Shown here piece after piece: positions 30,149-38,929 of a DNA stretch of 59,877 bases; position 1 is the first letter of the stretch, and each line of letters opens with the position of its first letter. The notes below the pieces were generated by a model. It saw only the letters and a program-made list of their open reading frames with translations, did not search any database and was not told the DNA's origin. The stretch lies in assembly GCA_009377585.1 (NCBI GenBank), contig WHTS01000019.1, forward strand, positions 15,112-74,988, read 5' to 3'. The position numbers and the translations under genes are program-made. This DNA is from Betaproteobacteria bacterium (GTDB lineage: Bacteria; Pseudomonadota; Gammaproteobacteria; Burkholderiales; WYBJ01).

Positions 30149-30769
30149 TCAGGTCAGTGGCAGCATGACATGCTGCTGGTATGCCGGACGCTCGGTCAGG
30201 CGCAGGTACCAGGCTTCGACATTGCGCAGCGCGGGCCGCTCGACGTTCAGGGCGAACCAGCGATAGGCCGCGACTCCGAGTGGAATATCGCCCATGGTGA
30301 AGGTCGTACCGCCGAGGAACTTCTTGCCCGTGAGCTGAGCGTCGAGCAGCGCCAGGGCCTTGATGCAGCGAAGACGCGCGGCCTCGACCGCGGCCATGTC
30401 GCGCTTCTCCGGCGCGGTCCGGATCAGTTGCCAGAACACGACACGCAAGTCCGGCTCGAAGCTGGTGTGGTACCAGTCCATCCACTTGTCGACGTCGGCG
30501 AAGGCTCGCGGGCTTCCGGGCCACAGCGTGCCCAGCCCGTGCACGCCGCACAGATAACGCACGATGGCGTGCGATTCCCACAGAACCCAGTCGCCTTCCT
30601 CGATCGTGGGCACGCGAGCGTTGGGATTCTTGGCGAGATATTCCGGGGTATTGTTGATGCCGAACTCCATCCCGGCATCGATGCGCTCGAACTGGACGTT
30701 CAGCTCGCCGCAGCACCACAACACCTTCTGCACGTTGATCGAGTTTCTGCGCCCCCAGATTCTCAGCAT
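30149..30769 (-). CDS. Glutathione S-transferase family protein
   Basis: A 206-residue GST. The N-terminal thioredoxin-like domain has LRIWGRRNSINVQKVLWCC, NPNARVPTIEEGD (cis-Pro motif) and LWESHAIVRYL (glutathione gamma-glutamyl site); the helical C-terminal domain includes FTMGDIPLGVAAYRW. Substrate is unknown. The start at 30769 follows family alignment. The tylF-like gene starts 20 bp downstream on the same strand, so they may be co-transcribed. Confidence 0.88.
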   Translation of the reverse strand: MLRIWGRRNSINVQKVLWCCGELNVQFERIDAGMEFGINNTPEYLAKNPNARVPTIEEGDWVLWESHAIVRYLCGVHGLGTLWPGSPRAFADVDKWMDWYHTSFEPDLRVVFWQLIRTAPEKRDMAAVEAARLRCIKALALLDAQLTGKKFLGGTTFTMGDIPLGVAAYRWFALNVERPALRNVEAWYLRLTERPAYQQHVMLPLT

Positions 30770-30815
30770 GCCGGTTCCCCGCGCGGTATGGTGCGGCCAG
30801 TATAGCCGGATTGTC

Positions 30816-30845
30816 GAAAGAAACACCCCCGTGATCGCGGGGGTG
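30816..30845 (-). terminator. Rho-independent terminator closing the cox-type operon
   Basis: On the minus strand CACCCCCG and CGGGGGTG form an 8-bp stem (30838-30845 with 30824-30831) over a 6-nt loop, followed by TTTCTTTC. It lies about 50 bp after the coxG-like stop and before the GST gene. Confidence 0.85.
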
Positions 30846-30894
30846 CGGGCGAAACAGCGACGGCTCGTTGCCGGCCGGCCACGCCGGCCCCCGG

Positions 30895-31350
30895 TCAAGC
30901 CTCGCCGGAAGCGGTTACGTGCTTGTTGAAGGCGCTGAAGAACTGCTCGGCGAGCTTCCTTGCCGCGCCATCGATCAGGCGCGAGCCGATCTGGGCGAGC
31001 TTGCCGCCGACATTCGCCTTGACCGCGTATCCCAGGCGAGTCTTTTCGTCGCCTTCGGGCGTCAGATTCACCTGGGCGCTGCCGCGCGCAAATCCGGCCA
31101 CCCCGCCCTGACCCTCGAAGGCGAGGTTGTAGGATTCCGGCGGGTTCATGTCGGCCAGCTTGAGCTTACCCTTGAATCTGGCACTTACGGGGCCGACCTT
31201 GGCAGTCAGGACAACGTCGTATTCGTTCTCGCCGCTCGGCACGATCGATTCGCAGCCGGGGATGCACGCCTTCAGCACCTCCAGGTCGTTCAGCGCTTGC
31301 CAGGTTTTTTGCTGCGACACCGGGATTTGCTGCTCGCCGGTCATTTCCAT
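30895..31350 (-). CDS. coxG: CoxG-like SRPBCC-domain protein
   Basis: A 151-residue protein of the carbon-monoxide dehydrogenase subunit G family (START/SRPBCC fold). EMTGEQQIPVSQQKTWQALN, LKACIPGCESI and the ARGSAQVNLTPEGDEKTRL segment are typical. The family is linked to maturation or membrane association of molybdenum hydroxylases. Last gene of the operon, 18 bp after coxE and followed by a strong terminator. Confidence 0.85.
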   Translation of the reverse strand: MEMTGEQQIPVSQQKTWQALNDLEVLKACIPGCESIVPSGENEYDVVLTAKVGPVSARFKGKLKLADMNPPESYNLAFEGQGGVAGFARGSAQVNLTPEGDEKTRLGYAVKANVGGKLAQIGSRLIDGAARKLAEQFFSAFNKHVTASGEA

Positions 31351-31368
31351 CGTGGGGCCTCCGTTGTT

Positions 31369-32562
31369 CTACGTCATGGCTCTGGAGCTGCGCCCGGGCA
31401 GTGCGCGAAATACGCGCCCGAGATCGGCAAGGCTCGACAGATTGTGCGCCGGCAGAAAGTAATCCACGTAAGGGAGCATGCTGAGGATACCTGCCGCGCG
31501 CGGCTCGAAACCGGGGAATCGCAACAGCGGATTGAGCCACAGGAGCGAGGCGCAGGAAGCGCGCAAGCGGCGCATCTGGGCATCGAGGTCGCTGCCAACG
31601 CCTGCGTCCAGGCCGTCGCTGATGAGCAGAACGACACCGCCGCGGCTCAGCACCCGGCGCGACCAGCGCTGGTTGAATTCGCGCAGGCAGGCGCCGATGC
31701 GGGTTCCGCCCGACCAGTCGGGCACGGCCCGGCCGACCGCGGCCAGCGCCTGGTCGACGTCGCGCTCACGCAACGCCCGCGAGACATTGGTGAGGCGCGT
31801 GCCGAAAACGAAGGTGTGCATGCCGCGCCGGAGGCTGCCGAGCCCGTGCAGGAAGTGCAGCAGCATGCGGGCATAACGGGCCATCGAGCCCGAGATGTCG
31901 CACAGGACCACCAGGTCGCGCGGCTGGCTGCGCTGAATGCGGCGCCGGCGCACGATCCATTCACCGCCGTGCTTGAGGTTATGCCGCAGCGTTGCGCGCA
32001 GATCGAGGGCAGCGCCGCTCGTGTGCGGCCGGTAACGGCGGCTGGTGCGCAAGGGCAGCGGCAGATTGAGCTCGCGCAGAACCCGCTTCGCGCACCGAGC
32101 CTCGTCGGCCGACATGGATTCGAAATCCCGCTGCCGCAGCACTTCCCGCCGCGACGATGTCAGGGCGGCGTCGAGCGTGATCTCCTCGCCCCGAGGCGGC
32201 TGCTGGGAAGCATGGGCGCTGCGCAGTGCATCGGCCAGGCGGTTGCTCATGCGCTGCTCCGGCTGGCCTCGGGCAAGCGGCCCGGCAACTCTGGGCAGGC
32301 GCGCAGCGGGATTCGTGGCCGGGTGCGGTTGCCAGAAGAGCCGGAATGCTTGGTCGAACAGCTCGCGCTGCTCGGCGCGATCGATCAGGGTGGCGGCAAG
32401 CGCTGAACGCAGGTCGGCCCGGCGCTCCGGACCCACCCAGGCGGCCGCTTCCACCGCGGCCAGCGTCTTGTCCACGCCGACCGGCAGTCCGGCACGGCGC
32501 AGCAGGCGGGCGAAATGAACCACGTTGGCCGCAAGCCGGCTGGATTGCTCGGGTGCGTTCAT
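31369..32562 (-). CDS. coxE: CoxE-like von Willebrand factor A protein
   Basis: A 397-residue VWA-containing protein (DUF58/CoxE type). The metal-ion-dependent adhesion site DISGSMARYARM is intact and is followed by GTRLTNVS and LLISDGLDAG. In CO dehydrogenase clusters CoxE works with the MoxR ATPase CoxD to mature the Cu/Mo or Mo active site. Its start is 1 bp after the coxD stop. The start at 32562 excludes upstream codons lying in coxD. Confidence 0.88.
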   Translation of the reverse strand: MNAPEQSSRLAANVVHFARLLRRAGLPVGVDKTLAAVEAAAWVGPERRADLRSALAATLIDRAEQRELFDQAFRLFWQPHPATNPAARLPRVAGPLARGQPEQRMSNRLADALRSAHASQQPPRGEEITLDAALTSSRREVLRQRDFESMSADEARCAKRVLRELNLPLPLRTSRRYRPHTSGAALDLRATLRHNLKHGGEWIVRRRRIQRSQPRDLVVLCDISGSMARYARMLLHFLHGLGSLRRGMHTFVFGTRLTNVSRALRERDVDQALAAVGRAVPDWSGGTRIGACLREFNQRWSRRVLSRGGVVLLISDGLDAGVGSDLDAQMRRLRASCASLLWLNPLLRFPGFEPRAAGILSMLPYVDYFLPAHNLSSLADLGRVFRALPGRSSRAMT

Positions 32563-32563
32563 G

Positions 32564-33463
32564 CTATGCCATGGCGGCGGGCAGCTCGGCCAGGATGCGA
32601 GCGGCTTCGGCGCCGCGAACGCGGGCCATGTCGTCCTGGTATTTGAGCAGCGCCCCCAGCGTGGCATCGGCCGTGGGCGCATCCAGCTCCGAACGGTCCA
32701 GCGCCACGATCGCATTGCACCATTCGATGCTTTCGGCAATGCCGGGATTCTTGAACAGTTCCAGCGTGCGCAACCGCTGCACGAACGCGACCACCTGGCG
32801 CGCCAGCGTCTGCGCCGCGGCCGGCGCCTTGCGCCGCAGGATCTCCAGCTCGCGCTCCGCTTCCGGGTAGTCGATCCAGTGATAGAGGCAGCGGCGCTTG
32901 ACGGCATCGTGGATCTCGCGCGTACGGTTCGACGTAAGCACGACGATCGGTGGCGTCGGCGCCTTGAACACCCCGAGCTCCGGCACGCTCACCTGGAAGT
33001 CCGACAGAACCTCCAGCAGGAAGGCCTCGAACGGCTCATCGGCGCGGTCGAGCTCGTCGATCAGCAACACCGGTGCGGGCAAGTCGCCGAAATCGATGGC
33101 CTGCATGAGCGGGCGGCGCAGCAGGAAGCGCTCGCTGAAAAGCTCGTTGGCGATCGCCTGGCGCGACTTCACGCCGGATGCTTCCGCCAGGCGGATCTCC
33201 AGCATCTGGCGCGAGTAATCCCACTCGTAGAGCGCCGAGGAAACATCCAGACCCTCGTAGCACTGCAGCCGCACCAGCCGCGTATCGAGACCCTGCGCCA
33301 GGACCTTCGCCACCTCGGTCTTGCCGACACCGGCTTCGCCCTCCAGGAACAGCGGCCGGCCCATGCGCAGGGCGAGGTACACCACGGTCGCCAGGCTGCG
33401 GTCGGCGACGTAGTCGGCGCGCGCGAGCAGTTCGAGCGTGGTATCGACGGAATCGGGCAACAT
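32564..33463 (-). CDS. coxD: CoxD-like MoxR AAA+ ATPase
   Basis: A 299-residue MoxR-family ATPase with Walker A GEAGVGKTEVAK, Walker B VLLIDELDRAD and sensor-1 VVLTSNRTREI. In related clusters it is a chaperone that, with the VWA protein CoxE, activates the apo-hydroxylase. It directly precedes coxE with a 1-bp gap, a classic MoxR-VWA pair. Confidence 0.92.
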   Translation of the reverse strand: MLPDSVDTTLELLARADYVADRSLATVVYLALRMGRPLFLEGEAGVGKTEVAKVLAQGLDTRLVRLQCYEGLDVSSALYEWDYSRQMLEIRLAEASGVKSRQAIANELFSERFLLRRPLMQAIDFGDLPAPVLLIDELDRADEPFEAFLLEVLSDFQVSVPELGVFKAPTPPIVVLTSNRTREIHDAVKRRCLYHWIDYPEAERELEILRRKAPAAAQTLARQVVAFVQRLRTLELFKNPGIAESIEWCNAIVALDRSELDAPTADATLGALLKYQDDMARVRGAEAARILAELPAAMA

Positions 33464-33538
33464 GGGGTCGCAACGGGTAGCCGACGATCATAGCATTCAG
33501 CGCCGGGCGCCTCGGCGCGGAAGCGAGACAGATCTCGC

Positions 33539-34378
33539 TTAGATCTTGGCCGCCTGCTCGACGGCGCGCTGCGCCATCACCGTGACCAGGTGCGCGCGAT
33601 AGTCGGCCGCCGCGTGCATGTCGGCGTTGAGGCCTTCGGCGGGCAGCACGATCTTCTCGATCGCCTTGGGCGTGAAGTCCTTGGCCAGCACCTTCTCCAT
33701 GCGCTTGGCACGGAAAGCGCACGGGCCGGCGCCCGTCACGGCCACGCGCACGCCGCTGGCGGTATCGCAGACGAACACGCCGACCAGCGCGAAGCGCGAG
33801 GCGGGCTGGCGGAACTTGGCATATCCGGCGCGCAGGGGCTGCGGGAAATCGACCCGCAGGATGATCTCGCCCGGCTTGAGCGCGGTCTCGAACAATCCCA
33901 GGAAGAACTTGTCGGCCGCGATCTCGCGCTTGTTGGTGACTACGGTGGCGCCGAGGCCCAGCACGGCGGCCGGGTAGTCCGCGCCGGGGTCGCTGTTGGC
34001 GAGCGAACCGCCCAGGGTGCCCTGGTTGCGCACCTGCCGATCGCCGATGCCGGCCGCCAGACGGGCAAGCGCCGGGATCGCGCGCTGCACCTCGCGCGAT
34101 GCGGCTACTTCCGCATGGCGCGTCATGGCGCCGATCGACACGACATTGTTGCCGGCGCGGATGCCGGCGAGCTCCGCGATGCCGGAAAGGTCGACCAGGA
34201 ACGGCGTCTGCGCCAGCCGCATCCGCAGTGCGGGCACCAGGGTCTGGCCGCCCGCCAGCAGGCGCGCTTCGGCATTGCGGCGCAGCGCCGCGGCTGCGTC
34301 TTTCAGCGATTCCGGCCGGGCGTAGTCGAAGGCATACACGGTGCGCTCCCTATTGAGTATCCGGAAAGGGGCTGACAT
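33539..34378 (-). CDS. coxM: Molybdenum hydroxylase FAD-binding (medium) subunit
   Basis: A 279-residue FAD-binding subunit of the xanthine oxidase/CO dehydrogenase family. The FAD motif LLAGGQTLVPALRMRLA and the second motif TLGGSLANSDPGADYPAAVL are present. It passes electrons from the 2Fe-2S subunit to the acceptor. The ATG at 34378 is used; a GTG 13 codons later would give a start closer to some relatives. A dispersed hairpin repeat sits 17 bp upstream. Confidence 0.92.
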   Translation of the reverse strand: MSAPFRILNRERTVYAFDYARPESLKDAAAALRRNAEARLLAGGQTLVPALRMRLAQTPFLVDLSGIAELAGIRAGNNVVSIGAMTRHAEVAASREVQRAIPALARLAAGIGDRQVRNQGTLGGSLANSDPGADYPAAVLGLGATVVTNKREIAADKFFLGLFETALKPGEIILRVDFPQPLRAGYAKFRQPASRFALVGVFVCDTASGVRVAVTGAGPCAFRAKRMEKVLAKDFTPKAIEKIVLPAEGLNADMHAAADYRAHLVTVMAQRAVEQAAKI

Positions 34379-34394
34379 GCCGCTTTCCGCAGGA

Positions 34395-34438
34395 CGCTCC
34401 CCTCTCCCTTTGGGAGAGGGGCTGGGGGTGAGGGAGCG
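34395..34438 (-). repeat. Dispersed hairpin repeat, copy 2
   Basis: On the minus strand it begins CGCTCCCTCACCCCCAGCCC and contains a perfect hairpin CCCCTCTCCC-AAA-GGGAGAGGGG. It matches 14804-14845. It lies in the coxL-coxM gap in the sense orientation, where such a stem could stabilise the upstream part of the mRNA. Confidence 0.75.
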
Positions 34439-34464
34439 AGCTGTGAGGCATTTGCGGAAGCTCG

Positions 34465-36840
34465 CTAGGTTTTCGCCGCCCGGCCCTGGGGCGCGGATCG
34501 GATCGCACGCCACACGGTCTGCGGCGTCGCGGGCATGGGCAGATCGCGAATCCCGAGCGACCACACCGCATCGGTGATCGCGTTCATGACCGCGGCCGGT
34601 GCGCCGATGGCGCCCGCTTCGCCGCAGCCTTTCACGCCCAGCGGATTGTGCGTGCACGGGGTTTCCTTGAGCGCCACGTCGAAGCTCGGCAGGTCGTCGC
34701 TGCGCGGCAAGGCGTAGTCCATGAGCGATCCGGTCAGCAGCTGTCCGCTCTCGGCATCGTACACGCAGCCTTCGAGCAGCGCCTGGCCGATGCCCTGTGC
34801 GAGCCCGCCGTGCACCTGGCCCTCGACGATCATGGGATTGATCACCTTGCCGAAGTCGTCGACCGCGGTGAAGCGCTCGATGCGAGTCTCGCCGGTCGCC
34901 GGATCGATCTCGACTTCGCAGATGTGCGTGCCGGCGGGGAAGGTGAAATTGGCCGGGTCGTAGAACGCGGTTTCGTCGAGCCCTGGTTCGAGCTTGTCCA
35001 GCGGGTAGTTGTGCGGGACGTAGGCGGTGAGTGCGACCTGCGCGAACGGCACGCTGCGGTCCGTGCCCGCGATGGTGAATTTGCCGTCGACGAACTCGAT
35101 GTCGGTGTCGGCGGCCTCCAGCAGGTGCGCGGCGATCTTCTTGGCCTTGGCGATCACTTTGTCAGCCGCGCGCACGATGGCCGTGCCGCCCACCGCGATC
35201 GAGCGCGAGCCATACGTTCCCATGCCGAAGGCGATGCGGCCGGTATCGCCATGCACGATATCGACGTCGCCCAGCTCGATGCCGAGCCGATCCGCGACCA
35301 CTTGCGCGAACGTCGTCTCGTGCCCCTGGCCATGGCTGTGCGAGCCGGTGAACACGGTCACTTTCCCGGTCGGGTGCACGCGCACTTCGCCGGCTTCGAA
35401 CAGGCCCGCGCGCGCGCCCAGCGAGCCCGCGACATTGGACGGCGCGAGCCCGCAAGCCTCGATGTAGGCCGAGTAGCCGAGGCCGCGCAGCTTGCCGCGC
35501 GTCTGGGCTTCCTTGCGCCGCTCCTCGAATCCGGCCGCGTCGGCGATCCGCATCGCCTCGGCCAGCGTCGCCTCGTAGTTGCCGGTGTCGTAGCACAACG
35601 CGACCGGCGTCTGGTGCGGAAAGCTCGTGATGAAATTGCGCCGCCGCAGCTCCGCCGGCGCGATCTTCATTTCGCGCGCCGCGGTCTCGACCAGCCGTTC
35701 CACCACGTAGGTCGCTTCCGGCCTGCCCGCGCCGCGATAGGCATCGACCGGCGCGGTGTTGGTGAAAACCGCGGCCACCTCGCAATAGATCTGCGGCGTG
35801 GCGTACTGGCCGGAGAGCAGGGTGGCGTAAAGAATGGTCGGGATGCAGGGGGCGAAAGTCGAGAGGTAAGCGCCCATCGCGGCCGTGGTATGCACGCGCA
35901 TGGCCAGGAACTTGCCCTCGCGATCGAGCGCGAGCTCGGCCTGGGTGACGTGATCGCGGCCGTGGGCGTCGGCGAGGAAGGCTTCGCTGCGCTCCGCGGT
36001 CCACTTGATCGGCCGCTCGACCTGGCGCGAGGCCCAGGTGAGCACCGTCTCTTCCGGGTAGAGGAAGATCTTCGAGCCGAAGCCGCCGCCGACATCGGGC
36101 GAGATGACGCGCAGCTTGTGCTCGGGCAAGTTGAGCACGAAAGCGCTCATCAGCAGGCGCTCGACGTGCGGATTCTGCGAGGTCACGTGCAGCGTGTAGC
36201 TGTCCTCGCCCCGGTTGTAGGCGGCGACCGCGGCCCGCGGCTCTATGGCATTCGGTATCAGGCGATTGTTCACGAGCTCGAGCCGGGTGACGTGCGCTGC
36301 CTGGGCGAACGCGGCGTCGACCGCCTGCTTGTCGCCGATCGACCAAACGAAGCAGGTGTTGTCGGGCGCCTCGTCGTGGACCGGCGGCGCACCGGCCGAG
36401 CGTGCCTTGGCCGGATCGACTACCGCGGGCAGCACCTCGTAGTCCACCACGATCTTCTCGGCCGCGTCCTTGGCCTCGTTCAGGGTTTCGGCGATCACGA
36501 CCGCGACCGCATCGCCGACGTAGCGTGCCTTGCCCGTGGCGAGCGGCGGATGCGGCGGCTCCTTCATCGGCTGGCCGTTCACGTCGGTGATGAGCCAGCC
36601 GCAGGGCAGTCCGTTTACCTTGCCGTCCAGGTCGGCGCCGGTGATTACCGCCGCGACGCCCGCCGCCGTCTTTGCAGCCGCCACGTCGATGGCACGGATG
36701 CGCGCGTGCGCGTGCGGCGAGCGCAGGAAATACGCGTGCAGCTGGCTGAGCAGCTGCACGTCGTCGGTGAACAACCCCGCTCCGGTGAGGAAGCGATAGT
36801 CTTCCTTGCGCGGGATGGCTTGGCCGATGGTGCTGGTCAT
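34465..36840 (-). CDS. coxL: Molybdenum hydroxylase large subunit, form II CoxL type
   Basis: A 791-residue molybdopterin-binding catalytic subunit of the xanthine oxidase family. The active-site loop reads AYRGAGR (367-373), the form II signature; true CO dehydrogenases (form I) have AYRCSFR with the Cu-binding cysteine. [14 protein letters not shown] and the C-terminal [18 protein letters not shown] with the catalytic Glu are intact. So the enzyme is expected to be active on an unknown substrate, not proven CO. Its ATG overlaps the coxS stop in ATGA. Confidence 0.93.
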   Translation of the reverse strand: MTSTIGQAIPRKEDYRFLTGAGLFTDDVQLLSQLHAYFLRSPHAHARIRAIDVAAAKTAAGVAAVITGADLDGKVNGLPCGWLITDVNGQPMKEPPHPPLATGKARYVGDAVAVVIAETLNEAKDAAEKIVVDYEVLPAVVDPAKARSAGAPPVHDEAPDNTCFVWSIGDKQAVDAAFAQAAHVTRLELVNNRLIPNAIEPRAAVAAYNRGEDSYTLHVTSQNPHVERLLMSAFVLNLPEHKLRVISPDVGGGFGSKIFLYPEETVLTWASRQVERPIKWTAERSEAFLADAHGRDHVTQAELALDREGKFLAMRVHTTAAMGAYLSTFAPCIPTILYATLLSGQYATPQIYCEVAAVFTNTAPVDAYRGAGRPEATYVVERLVETAAREMKIAPAELRRRNFITSFPHQTPVALCYDTGNYEATLAEAMRIADAAGFEERRKEAQTRGKLRGLGYSAYIEACGLAPSNVAGSLGARAGLFEAGEVRVHPTGKVTVFTGSHSHGQGHETTFAQVVADRLGIELGDVDIVHGDTGRIAFGMGTYGSRSIAVGGTAIVRAADKVIAKAKKIAAHLLEAADTDIEFVDGKFTIAGTDRSVPFAQVALTAYVPHNYPLDKLEPGLDETAFYDPANFTFPAGTHICEVEIDPATGETRIERFTAVDDFGKVINPMIVEGQVHGGLAQGIGQALLEGCVYDAESGQLLTGSLMDYALPRSDDLPSFDVALKETPCTHNPLGVKGCGEAGAIGAPAAVMNAITDAVWSLGIRDLPMPATPQTVWRAIRSAPQGRAAKT

Positions 36841-37316
36841 GGTTTGCCTTTCATCGCGCTGGCGCCGCTCAATACCGCCTTCACGATGTTGTGATAGCCG
36901 GTGCACCGGCACAGATTGCCGTCCAGGCCGTTGCGCACGTCGGCTTCCGTGAGGTTCGGCTGCGAGCGGACCAGGTCGATCGCGTTCATTACCATCCCTG
37001 GCGTGCAAAACCCGCACTGCAGGCCATGGTGCTGCCGAAATGCGGCTTGCATGGGATGCAGGTCGCCGCCGCCGGGCGCAACGCCTTCGATCGTCGTCAC
37101 CTCCGCGCCCTGCGCCTGCAGCGCGAGCAGTGTGCAACTTTTTACGGCCCGGCCGTTCAGGTGCACGGTGCAGGCGCCGCATTGCCCGGTGTCGCAGCCG
37201 ACGTGAGTGCCCGTGAGGTGCAGGTGCTCGCGCAGCAGCTGCACCAGCAGCATGCGCGGCTCGACCTCGGTCGACACGGGCTTGCCGTTGACATTGAGGG
37301 AGAGGGAAATTGCCAT
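36837..37316 (-). CDS. coxS: Molybdenum hydroxylase 2Fe-2S (small) subunit
   Basis: A 159-residue iron-sulfur subunit. The plant-ferredoxin-type cluster motif [10 protein letters not shown] and the second cluster pair CGFCTPGM and [10 protein letters not shown] are all present. It relays electrons from the molybdenum site to FAD in CoxM. The start at 37316 ([14 protein letters not shown]) is preferred; upstream in-frame codons run through the 28-bp tandem repeat. First gene of the operon. Confidence 0.94.
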   Translation of the reverse strand: MAISLSLNVNGKPVSTEVEPRMLLVQLLREHLHLTGTHVGCDTGQCGACTVHLNGRAVKSCTLLALQAQGAEVTTIEGVAPGGGDLHPMQAAFRQHHGLQCGFCTPGMVMNAIDLVRSQPNLTEADVRNGLDGNLCRCTGYHNIVKAVLSGASAMKGKP

Positions 37317-37345
37317 GCATCCTCCTGCGGCAGCATCGGTGATGG

Positions 37346-37429
37346 GCTGCCCAGGGGCAGCCCATCGTGCTCGACTGCCCAGGGGCAGTCCATCGTGTTC
37401 GGCTGCCAAGGGGCAGCCGGTGGCGCGGC
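37346..37429. repeat. 28-bp tandem repeat x3 with palindromic core, upstream of coxS
   Basis: Units start at 37346, 37374 and 37402. Each has a core of the type GCTGCCCAGGGGCAG that can fold into a hairpin; around copy 1 the stem extends to GATGGGCTGC / GCAGCCCATC (37341-37350 with 37357-37366, 10 bp). Copies 1 and 2 share CCATCGTG(C/T)TCG after the core, and copy 3 has diverged. It lies 25-110 bp upstream of the coxS start, where the operon promoter should be. Confidence 0.85.
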
Positions 37430-37622
37430 CGGATTGTTGTGTTTGGCTCGAAGGTCGACCGCGAACGTATGCTAGCCCGAAGGGTCAGGGGGTGTAAACA
37501 CGCGTCCGGCTCGATCCGTCCGCGGTGCCGAAACGCGCCCCGATCTGTCGCCGCTTCGACACGAGGCTGACCCGATCCCGACATGGTCTTACGGCACGAT
37601 TTACGGCGGCAAATAGCACGAG

Positions 37623-37638
37623 TGTGATTCAGATCACG
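37623..37638. promoter_or_regulatory. CRP/FNR-type or enhancer-like palindrome
   Basis: TGTGATTCAGATCACG contains GTGAT-TCAG-ATCAC, a perfect 5+4+5 palindrome matching the CRP consensus TGTGA-N6-TCAC. Its centre is about 77 bp upstream of the predicted sigma-54 start, a usual place for an upstream activator site. Confidence 0.55.
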
Positions 37639-37680
37639 CCGGGCGCAGCCGTAACGTGGACGGGCCGGCCGCTATCGCCG

Positions 37681-37696
37681 CGGCACGCGACTTGCG
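37681..37696 (+). promoter_or_regulatory. Sigma-54 (RpoN) -24/-12 promoter
   Basis: CGGCACGCGACTTGCG fits TGGCACG-N4-TTGC except for the first T. GG is at 37682-37683 and GC at 37694-37695, with exact spacing. The predicted start near 37707 leaves a 31-nt leader to the ATG at 37738. Confidence 0.75.
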
Positions 37697-37737
37697 ATAG
37701 AGGCCAGCAGAGATCGATGCGATCCGAAAGGAAAGGG

Positions 37738-37941
37738 ATGATGGCGGGGCAGATGGCAAGCTTGGAGCAGGTGATCGGACAGTTCCGGCGCATGCTGCCG
37801 GAAGAAAGCGCAACCGCGCGGGCGATCGATCGGCAGGAGCCGTGGGAGCGGATCGCGCTCAATGCGGTCGATGACGGTTACATCGAGTTCGCCAACGAGC
37901 TGGGCAGCTTCATCGAAGTCTGCCTGCGACGCAACACCTAG
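37738..37941 (+). CDS. Small protein of unknown function
   Basis: A 67-residue acidic, soluble protein (MASLEQVIGQFRRMLPEESA ... FANELGSFIEVCLRRNT). No family is recognised. AAGGA about 7 nt upstream of the ATG at 37738 gives a good ribosome site, and the upstream sigma-54 promoter is correctly placed for it. The PEP-CTERM gene follows after 90 bp, so the two may form one transcript. Confidence 0.55.
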   Translation: MMAGQMASLEQVIGQFRRMLPEESATARAIDRQEPWERIALNAVDDGYIEFANELGSFIEVCLRRNT

Positions 37942-38000
37942 AGATCCTCATGGATCTGCCTGCTTCTGGAGCGGGCGACGTATCCCGGAGCAACCACGAA

Positions 38001-38020
38001 CGGTCCGCTCGAACGGACCG
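38001..38020 (+). repeat. Hairpin before the PEP-CTERM ribosome site
   Basis: CGGTCCG and CGGACCG form a 7-bp stem with a 6-nt loop, ending 1 nt before GGAG (38022-38025), the likely ribosome site of the ATG at 38032. It could influence translation. Confidence 0.4.
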
Positions 38021-38031
38021 CGGAGAACGAC

Positions 38032-38880
38032 ATGCGCAGCATCATCGCGGGCAGCCTGACGGCGCTCGCACTTTGCGGCCCAGCTTTTGCGGGCCCGATC
38101 GTAGACGGAAGCGTGGCCGACTGGGGCATCACAGTCGGTGACGGCAACAGCAGCGACTTCTCCAGCCCCGCGGTGGCGAACGTCATCAAGCTCTACACCG
38201 CGCTCGAGGACAACAACGATTTGGCCGGCGATTCGGGCGCTCTGGGGCCCCATTTCGGCGGCCAGAACTACGACGTCGAATTCATGGGCGTCGCGATCGA
38301 CAGTTCACGCCTGTACATCGCCGTCGTCACCGGCCAGCGTCCGGACAATGGCTTCGCTCGCTTCAGTCCCGGGGACATCCGGATCGTTGCCAACAACGGA
38401 GCCGTATATGGCATCGAGGTAGGCGGCGGCGCGGGCGGGGTCGCGGGCGGGCTCCTCACCGAAGGCGGCGGCGCGGCGGGCTCCACCTACAGCCTGAATG
38501 GCAACGGCTTCACCATCGGTTACGCCGACAGCCTGCGCACGGTGGGATCGATCTGGAAAGACCCGACCTGGTTGCTCGACCCCATTGCCTCCGAGGCCGA
38601 AGTGCAGATGGCAAACGCCGGCGGCACTCAGGTCGGCATGGCGGATTTTGCGTATACGCGCAACGCCGATCCGACCACGCAGCACTCGGTGATCGAGCTG
38701 TCGATCGATCGCGGCATCTTCGTCGGCGCAAGCGAACTGGACATCTACTGGGCGCCGAGCTGCAACAACGACGTGCTCGAGGTCCAGGACGATCTCCCGG
38801 CACGAGTGCCGGAACCCGGCACGCTGGGCACGCTCGCGGCCGGCCTGCTGGCATTGCGATGGGTACGCCGGCGGCGTTAG
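38032..38880 (+). CDS. PEP-CTERM sorting-domain protein
   Basis: A 282-residue secreted protein. It has a signal peptide (RSIIAGSLTALALCGPAFA), a glycine- and asparagine-rich body with no recognised domain, and a C-terminal sorting signal VPEPGTLGTLAAGLLALRWV followed by RRRR. Such proteins are processed by exosortase at the inner membrane and exported to the cell surface or matrix, usually with exopolysaccharide. No exosortase lies in the window. GGAG is 6 nt before the ATG. The locus is bounded by a sigma-54 promoter and a strong terminator. Confidence 0.88.
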   Translation: MRSIIAGSLTALALCGPAFAGPIVDGSVADWGITVGDGNSSDFSSPAVANVIKLYTALEDNNDLAGDSGALGPHFGGQNYDVEFMGVAIDSSRLYIAVVTGQRPDNGFARFSPGDIRIVANNGAVYGIEVGGGAGGVAGGLLTEGGGAAGSTYSLNGNGFTIGYADSLRTVGSIWKDPTWLLDPIASEAEVQMANAGGTQVGMADFAYTRNADPTTQHSVIELSIDRGIFVGASELDIYWAPSCNNDVLEVQDDLPARVPEPGTLGTLAAGLLALRWVRRRR

Positions 38881-38905
38881 CCGACAAGCAGACCGATCCC
38901 CCTTG

Positions 38906-38929
38906 CCCCGCGAAAGCGGGGTTTTTTTT
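38906..38929 (+). terminator. Rho-independent terminator after the PEP-CTERM gene
   Basis: CCCCGC-GAAA-GCGGGG (38906-38921) is followed by eight T residues. A textbook GNRA-loop terminator 25 bp after the stop. Confidence 0.95.

Larger units (their letters stand above)
37317..37737. other. 421-bp non-coding region between coxS and the PEP-CTERM locus
   Basis: This divergent region holds the 28-bp repeat array (coxS side), a symmetric GTGAT-N4-ATCAC site at 37624-37637 and a sigma-54-type promoter at 37681-37696 (PEP-CTERM side). No convincing sigma-70 promoter for the coxS operon was found by eye. Confidence 0.6.

Noticed and set aside
34465-36840. Genuine aerobic CO dehydrogenase large subunit
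   Set aside because: The active-site loop is AYRGAGR without the Cu-binding cysteine of form I enzymes.
37346-37429. CRISPR-like array
   Set aside because: The 28-bp units are directly adjacent with no spacers, and no cas genes are present.
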